The notes: a model not told the origin generated them from the sequence alone. A DNA stretch of 22,335 nt from Flavobacteriales bacterium (GCA_002730985.1 PCBP01000085.1:1-22335); one strand, 5' to 3'. Shown: positions 1 to 8,483, counted from the first letter of the stretch. Program-made: numbers and translations.

Positions 1-3000
1 GCTATTCATTTTAGTTTTGCTCAAAAGTGCGGAACTTATGAGGGTTCTCTAGAGGAAAACATTCAAGAGTATCCTGATTTCTATCAGGGCTTAGAGGGTA
101 AAAATAATGAGCTTAAATTACAACATGATAAGGCTCTAAGTAGGTTGAAAAATTTTAAAACCGAAAATGGCATAAAGATCATCCCAGTTGTTGTCCATGT
201 TATTCATGATTTGGGTAATGAAAATATTTCTGACGCATCGATTCAAGGTGCAATTGACATTCTAAATGCGAATATTAATGGTCAGGCTGCTAATTTCTTA
301 AGCCAGACACCACCTGTTTTTGCTGCTGTGAGGGGCGATGCTAAATTAGAATTTAGACTGGCTAAACTTGATCCATTGGGCAATCCCACTACAGGAATTA
401 ATCGAGTTAGATCCACATTAACTGATCAGCCAGATCCAAGAGATGCAGTAAAGGCATTGAGTTATTGGAATTCATATGAATATTTTAATATTTGGACGGT
501 TAAGAGATTTCTACCACAAGATGATGGCAATACTTTGTTAGGATATGCACAATTTCCTGATACACGTAGTATGTCAACTGATGGTGTCGTATTGTTATCT
601 AGTCAGATGGTAAGTGGAGGGACTTTAACTCATGAGACTGGACATTGGCTTGGATTAAGACATACATGGGGCGATGCTACTTGTGGAGATGATGGGGTCA
701 AAGATACACCCCCAGCGAGAGGCCCTAACTATGGCATAAATCTGTCAGATTTCCCATATCATGCTGGCTTAGCACCACCACCACCAATTACAGGTGTATG
801 GGGATGTATAGCAGACTCGCTAAATCCAGCTGGAGAGATGTTTGTAAATTATATGGATTATTCTAATGATGCTGCTGTTACTATGTTCACCTTGGATCAG
901 AACGCCATTATGGATTTTACTTTAGATGGGGCTTATGATGAAACAACAGGAGCGTCTGGAATAGGATTTAGAGAGTATATGTGGTCAGAAGAGAATGTTG
1001 TTGCAACAGGTACGTCTGATGGTTTTAAAGTACCAACTTGTACCCAGGAAGCTACTTTTGTTGTAATGAATGGTGCTGCTTCTCTTTGTCAAGGGGAAGC
1101 GCTTTTGCTTAAAGGAAATCAGACTATGTTTGGGCCTAATAATGTTTCTTCTTTTGTTTGGGATTTTGGAGATGGAACTAGTGATAATTCAAATAGTAAT
1201 TTCTTGTCACATACATATAATTCAGTTGGTTCTTATGATGTAACTTTAACAGTGGTATATGATGAGACTACAGAAGCAAGAGCTTCAAGTCTATCAGATC
1301 TAGATCTAGTTACAGCATCTTCATATGACTCTATAGTAGAAAACTTAATAGTTCAAGGTACGGAGGCAGAGTTAATGAATTTAGGAGCTTCAAACATTTC
1401 CTTGTATCTTGATGATGGAGGTTATAGTGTAGGATCTTATTGGAAAAGAAATCAATTTACTGTTGATAGTCTTGTAGGGGCTTCTTATGTTGACACTTTT
1501 CAAGTTCATAAGATTGAAGATGAATTAGTTATATATTTGAGTGATAATATCTCAGCACCTGATACTGTCTTTACAAATTCTGATAATACAGAGTATTATG
1601 TAATAAATGGGGATAATTTAACAACTCAGGATCTAAATACACTTCAAACTTCTGAATATAATGCTGATTCTTCTTTAATCTTTACTGCAGATTATTACGT
1701 AGACTATCTAGATTCAATTATTGACTATAATTTTTATTATGATACTACGATTATAGATATTCTAACATTTATTGATAGTACTTACCTTACTGCATCAGAT
1801 TCTTCTTTATTAAGTGGTGCTGATTCTTTATGGAGTATAGATGGGCTATTAAATTCATCTGATTCTATAAGAATCTACTTTGGCCAGTTTAATATAGCTT
1901 CAACTATTACAATCTCGATCAATACTGATACCGCTTCATTATCTGCTTCTGATTCATTAATGTTCAATGATGCTGATAGTACATGGAGTGTTAATGCATT
2001 TGTTGGCTGGGTCGATACAGTTCGAACTTTTTATGGTTCACATTATTATACTAGATATAATGGATACTATGTCGACACATTATTCTATAGAGGTGATTTA
2101 GAGAAAGTTACTTATGTAGCTTACTATGAGAATACTTGTACTAGTTCTGTCACTAAAGAAGATTTTGTAACTGTAAATAGTACAACAGCATCCTCTAATT
2201 CATCTTCTTATTCATATAGTTTTGAGAGTGAGTCTGATTTAAATGGAGATTGGATATTAAGTCAATCAACAAATATTGAGAGTCAGTGGGGCTTTTCTGC
2301 TGGGGAGAATACAAGCTGGCAATGGGAGAGTGGGATAGCTGTTGATGGGTCTTCATCAATAAAAGTTGATGCTGAGAATATGTTGATTGGAGTGTCAACA
2401 GAAATAATATCTAAAGCTTATGATTTAAGTGCTTTTACAAATCCTGCAATTAAGTTTTCATGGTCTGGAGCTTCTGTAAACACATTTCCAGTTAATGAAC
2501 TTGTAGTTACTTATTCAGATGACTGTGGTGAATCATGGAAATCATTAGGTACAATTGGAGCAGTTGATGCATCTAATGCTGGACTTTATACTACTAGCTT
2601 TAAGCCAAATGCTTCTCAATGGAATGATATTGTAATGACAAAAACACAACTAAAGGATGCAAACATTAGATTTAAGTTTGAGTATGTTGTAAATGGAAAT
2701 TCTAATAATTTTTATTTAGATCATATTCAGATTGGTGAACAGACTTCTCTAATGATTTCTGAGAGTTCTACTAATTCAAAACTTTCCGTATTTCCTAATC
2801 CAGCTCAAGCTAATGTAACAATTGTTTTAGATAATATTGCTGATAAAAATGTAGAAGTTACTTTAATTAACATTCTGGGTGCGGAGGTTGCTCGATTATT
2901 TTCAGGTACGGTTGTAAGTAAGTATCAAGAGGTTCCTACTGATTTAACTGGATTTGAGAAAGGAGTATATTTTGTAAAAGTGCTCCATGAGGGAGATGTA

Positions 3001-3030
3001 ATTATGACAGATAAGTTAATTATTGAGTAA
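1..3030 (+). CDS. Secreted M43-family (pappalysin/cytophagalysin-like) metalloprotease with PKD-like and T9SS sorting domains, 5'-partial
   Basis: The reading frame is open from base 1, and the first residues (AIHFSFAQ) look like the end of a signal peptide, so the true start lies before the window. The first in-frame start-like codon, TTG at 145, falls inside the mature protein. Counting from base 1 (1009 residues): the M43 zinc motif HETGHWLGLRH is at 211-221 and the Met-turn NYMDYS at about 283-288; this matches zinc metalloproteases of the cytophagalysin group. A PKD-like domain (WDFGDGT) spans about 380-425. A long Asp/Ser/Tyr-rich, almost Cys-free segment with a degenerate repeat covers about 425-700. 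A PKD-like last strand is at 705-726, a MAM/lectin-like beta-sandwich at about 740-915, and a type A T9SS sorting domain (SVFPNP to the C terminus) at 926-1009. The product is expected to be exported by Sec, then secreted or surface-anchored by T9SS. The substrate cannot be told from the sequence. Confidence 0.93.
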   Translation, partial: AIHFSFAQKCGTYEGSLEENIQEYPDFYQGLEGKNNELKLQHDKALSRLKNFKTENGIKIIPVVVHVIHDLGNENISDASIQGAIDILNANINGQAANFLSQTPPVFAAVRGDAKLEFRLAKLDPLGNPTTGINRVRSTLTDQPDPRDAVKALSYWNSYEYFNIWTVKRFLPQDDGNTLLGYAQFPDTRSMSTDGVVLLSSQMVSGGTLTHETGHWLGLRHTWGDATCGDDGVKDTPPARGPNYGINLSDFPYHAGLAPPPPITGVWGCIADSLNPAGEMFVNYMDYSNDAAVTMFTLDQNAIMDFTLDGAYDETTGASGIGFREYMWSEENVVATGTSDGFKVPTCTQEATFVVMNGAASLCQGEALLLKGNQTMFGPNNVSSFVWDFGDGTSDNSNSNFLSHTYNSVGSYDVTLTVVYDETTEARASSLSDLDLVTASSYDSIVENLIVQGTEAELMNLGASNISLYLDDGGYSVGSYWKRNQFTVDSLVGASYVDTFQVHKIEDELVIYLSDNISAPDTVFTNSDNTEYYVINGDNLTTQDLNTLQTSEYNADSSLIFTADYYVDYLDSIIDYNFYYDTTIIDILTFIDSTYLTASDSSLLSGADSLWSIDGLLNSSDSIRIYFGQFNIASTITISINTDTASLSASDSLMFNDADSTWSVNAFVGWVDTVRTFYGSHYYTRYNGYYVDTLFYRGDLEKVTYVAYYENTCTSSVTKEDFVTVNSTTASSNSSSYSYSFESESDLNGDWILSQSTNIESQWGFSAGENTSWQWESGIAVDGSSSIKVDAENMLIGVSTEIISKAYDLSAFTNPAIKFSWSGASVNTFPVNELVVTYSDDCGESWKSLGTIGAVDASNAGLYTTSFKPNASQWNDIVMTKTQLKDANIRFKFEYVVNGNSNNFYLDHIQIGEQTSLMISESSTNSKLSVFPNPAQANVTIVLDNIADKNVEVTLINILGAEVARLFSGTVVSKYQEVPTDLTGFEKGVYFVKVLHEGDVIMTDKLIIE
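1774..2037 (+). repeat. Degenerate 37-residue repeat inside the metalloprotease gene
   Basis: Two 111-bp coding units, 1774-1884 and 1927-2037, are separated by 42 bp, a period of 153 bp or 51 codons. They encode related 37-residue segments that share the pattern ASDS...ADS-WS...D-(I/V)R-(Y/F)-(F/Y)G. The protein pattern is conserved better than the DNA, which points to an old duplication under protein-level selection rather than a recent slippage repeat. Confidence 0.7.
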
Positions 3031-3054
3031 TTGTGAGAATAAAAGATTGAAGAG

Positions 3055-3082
3055 AAGCCATCATTTTAGATGGCTTTTTTTT
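3055..3082 (+). terminator. Rho-independent terminator of the metalloprotease gene
   Basis: An 8-bp perfect stem, AAGCCATC (3055-3062) pairing with GATGGCTT (3069-3076), encloses a 6-nt loop and runs into a T tract to 3082. It begins 25 bp after the plus-strand stop codon. The T tract reaches into the stop codon of the convergent lpxH gene (3081-3083). Read from the minus strand the stem is followed only by a weaker pyrimidine-rich run, so it may serve that operon poorly. Confidence 0.85.
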
Positions 3083-3821
3083 ATTTCTGGTATTTTTTCA
3101 ATTGAAGAACTCCATTTTTAAGAATCGCATATGTATTGTGAGTAACCCAGTCACCAAGATTGAAATATGTTGCTTGTTCATCAATCTTTAATTCTAGTGG
3201 GATATGTCTATGCCCAAAGATATAATAATCATTGGGTCTGATTTTTTGTTGCTCCTTGCAATAACCAAATAGTTTTTCTTCTTTTTGAGAGATAAATGGC
3301 GCCTCATGATTTTTTCGACTTCTCTTACTCCATGCATGCGCTAGTGAAATAGCCAAATTTGGATGTAAACGAGCAAATATCCACTGACAGGTTTTAGAAG
3401 CAAATATCTTTCTTGTAAATTTATAGAGATGATCTCCTTTTCCTAAGCCATCTCCATGACCAATAAAAATTTTTTTCTTTTCTACTTCTATAATTGTTGG
3501 TTTATGATGGATTGTAATTCCTATTTCTTTTTCAAGATAGTCACGCATCCATAGATCATGATTTCCCCCAAAGAGATGTATTTGCACTCCATTATCAGCA
3601 AGTGCAGCTAATTTCCCAAGTAATCTGACAAATCCTTTTGGTATAACCTTTTTATATTCGAACCAGAAATCAAATATGTCTCCTAATAGATATATTGCTA
3701 TTGCATCTTGCTCAATTTTGTTAAGCCAGCTTACAATCAGCTTTTCTCTCTGGTGACTCTCTTCTATATTAGGGCTTCCTAAATGGAAGTCAGAAGCAAA
3801 ATATATTTTGTCTTTTTTCAA
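3081..3821 (-). CDS. lpxH: UDP-2,3-diacylglucosamine diphosphatase (LpxH-type metallophosphoesterase)
   Basis: The protein (246 residues) is a calcineurin-like phosphoesterase that hydrolyses UDP-2,3-diacylglucosamine to lipid X and UMP in lipid A synthesis, peripheral to the inner membrane. Metal-site motifs are in family order: D11-F-H13, GD48 (GDIFDFW), GGN87-H88-D, GH122-GD and GH204-R-H206. Length and motif spacing resemble LpxH. The start is TTG at 3821: the only other in-frame codons after the upstream in-frame stop (TGA at 3839-3837) are ACT, AGA, AAA, ATA and ACT, and no Met occurs before the first catalytic motif. It begins 2 nt after the gatB stop and is the last gene of the five-gene operon that starts with lpxK, another lipid A gene. 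A related diphosphatase of the same superfamily cannot be fully excluded. Confidence 0.87.
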   Translation of the reverse strand: MKKDKIYFASDFHLGSPNIEESHQREKLIVSWLNKIEQDAIAIYLLGDIFDFWFEYKKVIPKGFVRLLGKLAALADNGVQIHLFGGNHDLWMRDYLEKEIGITIHHKPTIIEVEKKKIFIGHGDGLGKGDHLYKFTRKIFASKTCQWIFARLHPNLAISLAHAWSKRSRKNHEAPFISQKEEKLFGYCKEQQKIRPNDYYIFGHRHIPLELKIDEQATYFNLGDWVTHNTYAILKNGVLQLKKYQK

Positions 3822-3823
3822 AG

Positions 3824-5272
3824 TTATTTTTCTAGTTCAGTTTTCAATAATTTATTTGTAATTTTAGGATCAGCCTGTCCTTTTGATAGTTTCATTACCT
3901 CTCCCATGAATAAACCAATAAGCCCTTTCTTTCCAGCCTTATATTCTACTACTTTATCTGGATATTTCATAATAGCTTGTTTAATATAATCACTTAGAGC
4001 ATCACTATTACTTTCTTGTACCCATTTATTATCTACTGCTATTTTATCTGCTAAATCATCTGTTTCTAGCATCTTAGGGAAGACTTTAGATGTAGCTATT
4101 GTATTACTTATTTTTCCGTCATCAACAAATCTAATTAAACTTGCTAATTGCTTAGGGGAGATGCTAAAATCATTAATATTAACGGCGTTTTCTTTTAGGT
4201 ATGACTTAATACTTCCATTAACAAAATTGGCAGCAGACTTGTAGTTTTTTGTAAAGTTACATAACTCATTATAGTAAAGCGCGATTCCTTTCTCATCCAC
4301 TAAAATATTAGCATCATATTGGGACAAACCAAATTCTTTTGTGAATTTTAAGAATAGTGTGTTTGGGAGAGGGGGTAATTTTTGTTTCAGATTAGCAATA
4401 TATTTTTCAGTAATAATTATGGGTTGTAGATCTGGTTCTGGAAAGTATCTATAGTCATTTGCTTCTTCTTTGTGACGCATAGCAATAGTCGTATTGTTGG
4501 CAGCATTAAAACTTCTTGTCTCATGAGCAACTTCTTTCCCCTCTTCTAGTATCTTGATCTGTCTTTCTATTTCAAATTCAATAGCTCGTTTAATATTTCT
4601 GCTTGAATTCATGTTCTTCACTTCTACTTTCGTGCCAAATTTTCTTGCACCTTTTAGCATTACTGATACATTTGCATCACATCTTAATGAGCCCTCCTCC
4701 ATATTGCCATCACAAATATCCAGGTAACGTACTAATTTTTTTACTTCATTTATATACTGGTAAGCTTCATTAGAAGTTTTGATGTCAGGTTCTGAAACAA
4801 TTTCTACTAGAGGTACTCCAGCTCTATTTAAGTCAATAAGTGTATGAAAAGGATCCAAATCGTGTATGGACTTCCCAGCATCTTCTTCCATATGGATTCG
4901 GGTAATATTTATATTTTTATCATTGCCTTCATTGTCTTTTATCAATATAGATCCTCCATTGCAGATTGGAGTTTTATCTTGTGTTATTTGATAGCCTTTT
5001 GGTAAGTCAGCATAAAAATAATTTTTACGAGCATATTCATTTCTTTTTCTGATCTTCGAACCAACCGCAATTCCTAATTTAACTGCATACTCAATAACTT
5101 TGGAGTTACTTCTAGGGAGGGTTCCAGGATGTCCTAGAGAGATTGTCGATGTCTTTGTATTTGGTTTAGCTCCATATACATTTTCATCAGAAGAATATGC
5201 TTTAGTTTTGGTAAGTAGTTGAGCATGAACTTCAAGTCCAATTACAGCTTCATATTTTTCGTAACTATTCAC
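3824..5272 (-). CDS. gatB: Asp-tRNA(Asn)/Glu-tRNA(Gln) amidotransferase subunit B
   Basis: GatB (482 residues) is the tRNA-binding kinase subunit of GatCAB, which converts misacylated Glu-tRNA(Gln) and/or Asp-tRNA(Asn) to the amide form in the cytoplasm. The N terminus (AVIGLEVHAQL), the block EDAGKSIHD, the block RAGVPLVEIVSEPD and the YRYFPEPDL segment are all family signatures. A helical GatB/YqeY-type tail ends the protein, and the length is normal. The start is GTG at 5272, which shares its first base with the TAG stop of the preceding secreted-protein gene (TAGTG). The only other codon before an upstream in-frame stop is ATA, and no Met occurs before the conserved N-terminal motif. No gatA or gatC is present nearby, so the subunits are dispersed in this genome. 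Confidence 0.97.
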   Translation of the reverse strand: MNSYEKYEAVIGLEVHAQLLTKTKAYSSDENVYGAKPNTKTSTISLGHPGTLPRSNSKVIEYAVKLGIAVGSKIRKRNEYARKNYFYADLPKGYQITQDKTPICNGGSILIKDNEGNDKNINITRIHMEEDAGKSIHDLDPFHTLIDLNRAGVPLVEIVSEPDIKTSNEAYQYINEVKKLVRYLDICDGNMEEGSLRCDANVSVMLKGARKFGTKVEVKNMNSSRNIKRAIEFEIERQIKILEEGKEVAHETRSFNAANNTTIAMRHKEEANDYRYFPEPDLQPIIITEKYIANLKQKLPPLPNTLFLKFTKEFGLSQYDANILVDEKGIALYYNELCNFTKNYKSAANFVNGSIKSYLKENAVNINDFSISPKQLASLIRFVDDGKISNTIATSKVFPKMLETDDLADKIAVDNKWVQESNSDALSDYIKQAIMKYPDKVVEYKAGKKGLIGLFMGEVMKLSKGQADPKITNKLLKTELEK

Positions 5273-6627
5273 TATCTAAAAATTACTTTTCCTGACTTTA
5301 TATTTTTCCCATCTTGATTAATAGAGTAAAAATACAAACCATTAGCTAATTTGTCTCTAAAAATAGTGTTCTGATTCTTACTTAATATTTCTTCTTTTAC
5401 CTTAACTCCTGAACTATTGTAGATTATGATTTTTTCTGCCTCTGAATTAATTGAAAAACTGTTTGTTGTTGGATTAGGGTATATGTTATTCTCAGCACTA
5501 CCTTCGAAGGCATATGTTGTGCTCAGATTAAGATCAATAATATATAGTCCAGTTTGCATATCTGAAACAATAATGTTTCCAGATGGCAAATAAGGATAAA
5601 CGCCCCAAGCTCCTTTGTATGAACTGTGATTATTTGGAGAATAGGTGTCATATTTCCAAATTTGAATAGGGTTACTCGGATTGGAGATATCAAAGACTCG
5701 CAAACCATCATGATAATACGGTATATATGCTAGATTGTCTTTTATTATGCCATTATGAGCCATTGAATTCGGATCAACTCCTGAGTTGAAAGTTGAAAGA
5801 ACTGAGATGTTATTAAAGTCACTTACATCTAGTATCTTCACATCATAGCCGTGATTTTCATCTTGCATTATATATGTTTTGCCATCATCAGATAACCAAC
5901 CAGAATGATTATAACCGGCGTCTGGGTATGTAGTTAATACTCCTAAATTAATATAGGCAGGGGAAGGAGGTGTAGGCCAGTCTAGAGGCGAGAAATCAAT
6001 AATTCTAAATCCATCATTTCCGCAATTGAGATAAGCTGTGTCATTACGAACATAAGCATCATGTACATGCCCTACATCATTATAATTCATTAAAAGAACA
6101 GGATTAATAGGATCGATCAGGCTATAAATATTCATTGCGTTATTTGATGCGCATGCATAAAGTTTGGCTGTCGCAGTATCAATAAAAATATTGTGCGCCC
6201 TAGTAAATAATATATCTGAATCGTAGACTGTATTTACTGAGTTAGGTAGGTTGGTAATATCAATAATTTGCAGTGTACTTGAACTTCCTTCATCACAAAC
6301 TATATACAAGTATCCTGAAAAATCATGATAATCTCTATGTATTACTCCTCCCCCGGTATATCCTCCTGGAACAAACGCTACCTCAGAGCTATTTATTGGA
6401 TCAGTCACATCAAAGAAATGAGTCCCAGCAGTAGAGCCAATTATTGCAAATTCTCGATCATTTACTACTAACCCCCAACATTCATTATATGTATTGTTAT
6501 ATGCCCATGAACCCACTAGAGTAGTGTCCTGCCAATTATATAGAAGAGTCGCTGTTTGTTGAGCTTGAGTATTATTTAGGATAAAAGCGATAGCTAGGAT
6601 AGATAATATTCTTTTTATTATATGCAT
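5272..6627 (-). CDS. Secreted choice-of-anchor B / LVIVD-repeat protein with T9SS sorting domain
   Basis: This is a 451-residue exported protein. An N-terminal signal peptide (KRILSILAIAFILNNTQAQ) is followed by about 340 residues of beta-propeller-like repeats of the LVIVD kind, with recurring units such as FFDVTDPINSSE, LQIIDITNLPNS, VKILDVSDFNN and LRVFDISNPSNP. A conserved His-rich set (RAHNIFID, HVHDAYV, YNHSGW, SMAHNGII) resembles the choice-of-anchor B family. The C terminus from about residue 375 (IYPNPTTNSFSI, ending GKVIFR) is a type A T9SS sorting domain. The role is unknown; the family is surface-exposed or secreted. The ATG at 6627 lies 10 nt inside the end of the nucleoside phosphorylase gene, and the TAG stop overlaps the gatB GTG start by one base. 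It is therefore cotranscribed with housekeeping genes, unusual for a secreted accessory protein. Confidence 0.88.
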   Translation of the reverse strand: MHIIKRILSILAIAFILNNTQAQQTATLLYNWQDTTLVGSWAYNNTYNECWGLVVNDREFAIIGSTAGTHFFDVTDPINSSEVAFVPGGYTGGGVIHRDYHDFSGYLYIVCDEGSSSTLQIIDITNLPNSVNTVYDSDILFTRAHNIFIDTATAKLYACASNNAMNIYSLIDPINPVLLMNYNDVGHVHDAYVRNDTAYLNCGNDGFRIIDFSPLDWPTPPSPAYINLGVLTTYPDAGYNHSGWLSDDGKTYIMQDENHGYDVKILDVSDFNNISVLSTFNSGVDPNSMAHNGIIKDNLAYIPYYHDGLRVFDISNPSNPIQIWKYDTYSPNNHSSYKGAWGVYPYLPSGNIIVSDMQTGLYIIDLNLSTTYAFEGSAENNIYPNPTTNSFSINSEAEKIIIYNSSGVKVKEEILSKNQNTIFRDKLANGLYFYSINQDGKNIKSGKVIFR

Positions 6628-7427
6628 GTGATTAGGTTTTGAATAATCAATGTAAGTTTAGGTTCAGCTATTGCCGCTACTTTTTGTATCTCTGAGTGAC
6701 TTACTTCTTGTATTTTTCCCGTGACTCCTAGATCAGTAATTACTGAGATTGCAAAACAGGGGATACCCATATGTCGGGCCACAATTACTTCTGGAGCAGT
6801 TGACATGCCGACTGTATCACCACCAATAATTCGCATATATTTATATTCTGCAGGAGTTTCTAATGTAGGCCCTGTAAGTGCTACATAAACACCTTTCTGA
6901 ACAGAAATATTATTATTTTTCGCAATGTTTTCGGCTTTTGTAATTAGATCTTTGCAATAAGGCTCACTCATATCAGGAAATCTTGGTCCAAGTTCAGGTA
7001 TGTTATTCCCAATTAATGGGTTAGGGATTAAGTTAATATGGTCGTTTAATATCATTAGATCCCCTATTGCATAATCAGGATTTACTCCACCACTAGCATT
7101 TGACACAATTAAGTTTTTAATCCCTAGAAGTTTCATTACTCTGACAGGAAAGGTTACTTCTTCCATAGTATATCCTTCATAAAAATGAAAGCGACCTTGC
7201 ATAGTTATCACTTTTTTGCCTCCTAAGTTTCCAAATATTAATCTTCCTGAATGTCCCTCAACAGTTGATATAGGAAAATGAGGAATGTCTTTATATGATA
7301 TTGAATGTTCAATCTCTATCTCATCTACTAATTTTCCTAGTCCGGTTCCTAAGATAATGCCAAATTGTGGATCAAAATTTGTTCTTTCTTGTAGAAATGC
7401 AGCTGATTCTTTAATTGCTTTTAACAT
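6618..7427 (-). CDS. Purine nucleoside phosphorylase (trimeric PNP/MTAP family)
   Basis: The enzyme phosphorolyses purine (deoxy)nucleosides to a base and (deoxy)ribose-1-phosphate in cytoplasmic purine salvage. From the ATG at 7427 it has 269 residues, normal for the low-molecular-mass PNP family. A TTG at 7448 would add seven residues without homology to the usual start. Motifs: GIILGTGLG (23-31, phosphate loop), EGHSGRL (57-63), SNASGGVNPDYAIGD (109-123), GPTLETPAE (186-194, with the base-contacting Glu190) and GDTVGMSTAPEV (203-214). The residue equivalent to human PNP Asn243 is Asp232 (in ITDLG), the position that separates 6-oxopurine-specific enzymes from those accepting adenosine. The start overlaps the end of lpxK by 17 nt. 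Confidence 0.92.
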   Translation of the reverse strand: MLKAIKESAAFLQERTNFDPQFGIILGTGLGKLVDEIEIEHSISYKDIPHFPISTVEGHSGRLIFGNLGGKKVITMQGRFHFYEGYTMEEVTFPVRVMKLLGIKNLIVSNASGGVNPDYAIGDLMILNDHINLIPNPLIGNNIPELGPRFPDMSEPYCKDLITKAENIAKNNNISVQKGVYVALTGPTLETPAEYKYMRIIGGDTVGMSTAPEVIVARHMGIPCFAISVITDLGVTGKIQEVSHSEIQKVAAIAEPKLTLIIQNLITCI

Positions 7428-8439
7428 AATCAAATAGTTGTTTTTCAAATATATCCTTATTATTTATTACTATATTAATAGGTATGTAATATACATTCTC
7501 TTGTTTGAAGTCAGTTAAAAATCTCCTTAATTTAGTAGCGTCTTTTTCGGTGGTCAAGATAAGTTTTTTTATGCTTTCATTTTGCCTATGCAGTGACAAG
7601 ATATTCTCAATATCTTTTGATGTGTAATTATGATGATCAGCAAACTTTATTAGGTTGACTTCTCTACCTTGTTCTTGTAAATGTTTTACTAATGGGGTTG
7701 AATTTTCGATACCACTTACTAGCGTAATGCTATATTCTTGTTCGTTTTCTAATTTCGAGTTGTTTTTAATACACTTGTACCTTTGGTATTTAATTGATGA
7801 AAAATATCCTTTTTGATGTGATTCTAGATTTAGGCTCTTAGTCATCTCCTTTCTTTCTTTGGAGTTTGTGTTGCTTGGGGTTTTGCTTACTATAATAATA
7901 TCTGCTCTAGTGGCTTGATTTATAGGCTCCCTTAGTGTTCCTAGAGGCGCTAGATTGTCTTTTATGAATGGCTTGTGAAATGGTGTTACTATAATATTTA
8001 GTCCAGCCGCTATTTTTCTATGCTGAAAGCCGTCATCTAGTAAAATCACACTCGTCTCTGGGTGGTCAGATAGAATTTTTGTAACTGCAATGTTTCTATT
8101 GCCATTTACTGCTACTATACAATTAGGGTTATTTAGTTTCAGTTGTAATGGCTCATCACCAATATCAGATGCAGTGCTATTTAACTCTATATAATGAAAT
8201 CCTGATAGTCTCCTTCTATATCCTCTGCTAAGTATAGAAACTTTATGGCTCTGGGATAATACTTTAGCAATGTAATTGACGTGTGGTGTTTTTCCACTCC
8301 CACCTAATGAAAGATTTCCAACACAGATGATAGGAATTTTATGTGTTTTTGACTCCATAATACCGTAATCAAAAAGGAAATTTCTAATGGTAGTGATTAT
8401 CCCATAAATAATTGAAAGTGGATATAAAATCAAACGCAT
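7411..8439 (-). CDS. lpxK: Tetraacyldisaccharide 4'-kinase
   Basis: LpxK phosphorylates the 4' position of the tetraacyl disaccharide-1-phosphate to give lipid IVA at the cytoplasmic face of the inner membrane. From the ATG at 8439 it has 342 residues, typical for the family; a TTG at 8466 would add nine residues and overlap the promoter. The N-terminal amphipathic/membrane-associating stretch (MRLILYPLSIIYGIITTIRN) is followed by the P-loop GGSGKTPH (46-53) in the context VGNLSLGGSGKTPH. The LpxK signatures LLDDGFQHR and LTTEKDATKL follow. It is the first gene of the minus-strand operon that ends with lpxH. A TAnnTTTG promoter box ends only 4 nt before the ATG, predicting a leaderless or nearly leaderless mRNA. 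Confidence 0.95.
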   Translation of the reverse strand: MRLILYPLSIIYGIITTIRNFLFDYGIMESKTHKIPIICVGNLSLGGSGKTPHVNYIAKVLSQSHKVSILSRGYRRRLSGFHYIELNSTASDIGDEPLQLKLNNPNCIVAVNGNRNIAVTKILSDHPETSVILLDDGFQHRKIAAGLNIIVTPFHKPFIKDNLAPLGTLREPINQATRADIIIVSKTPSNTNSKERKEMTKSLNLESHQKGYFSSIKYQRYKCIKNNSKLENEQEYSITLVSGIENSTPLVKHLQEQGREVNLIKFADHHNYTSKDIENILSLHRQNESIKKLILTTEKDATKLRRFLTDFKQENVYYIPINIVINNKDIFEKQLFDYVKSN

Positions 8440-8443
8440 AAGG

Positions 8444-8451
8444 CAAAGATA
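8444..8451 (-). promoter_or_regulatory. Bacteroidota -7 element for the lpxK operon
   Basis: On the minus strand the sequence TATCTTTG matches TAnnTTTG exactly. Its last G is 4 nt from the ATG at 8439, so a start site at the usual distance would coincide with the A of the ATG. I see no well-placed TTG/TTTG -33 element (the nearest is 12 nt away), so the box could be weak or activator-dependent. Confidence 0.55.
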
Positions 8452-8455
8452 GTAT

Positions 8456-8483
8456 TTTGATGTCAAAGACTTTTGTATTTTTG
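8456..8483 (+). promoter_or_regulatory. Bacteroidota -33/-7 promoter for the Nif3-like gene
   Basis: TTTG (8456-8459) is followed 16 nt later by TATTTTTG (8476-8483), an exact TAnnTTTG match. AAAA then separates it from the ATG at 8488. As with the opposing lpxK box, the geometry predicts transcription starting at or next to the start codon. No Shine-Dalgarno sequence can fit. Confidence 0.55.

Noticed and set aside
3819..3826. TAACTTTG on the minus strand, an exact TAnnTTTG match at the gatB-lpxH junction
   Set aside because: The box contains the lpxH TTG start, so a transcript from it would begin inside lpxH with no usable start. It is explained by the gatB stop codon followed by the TTG.
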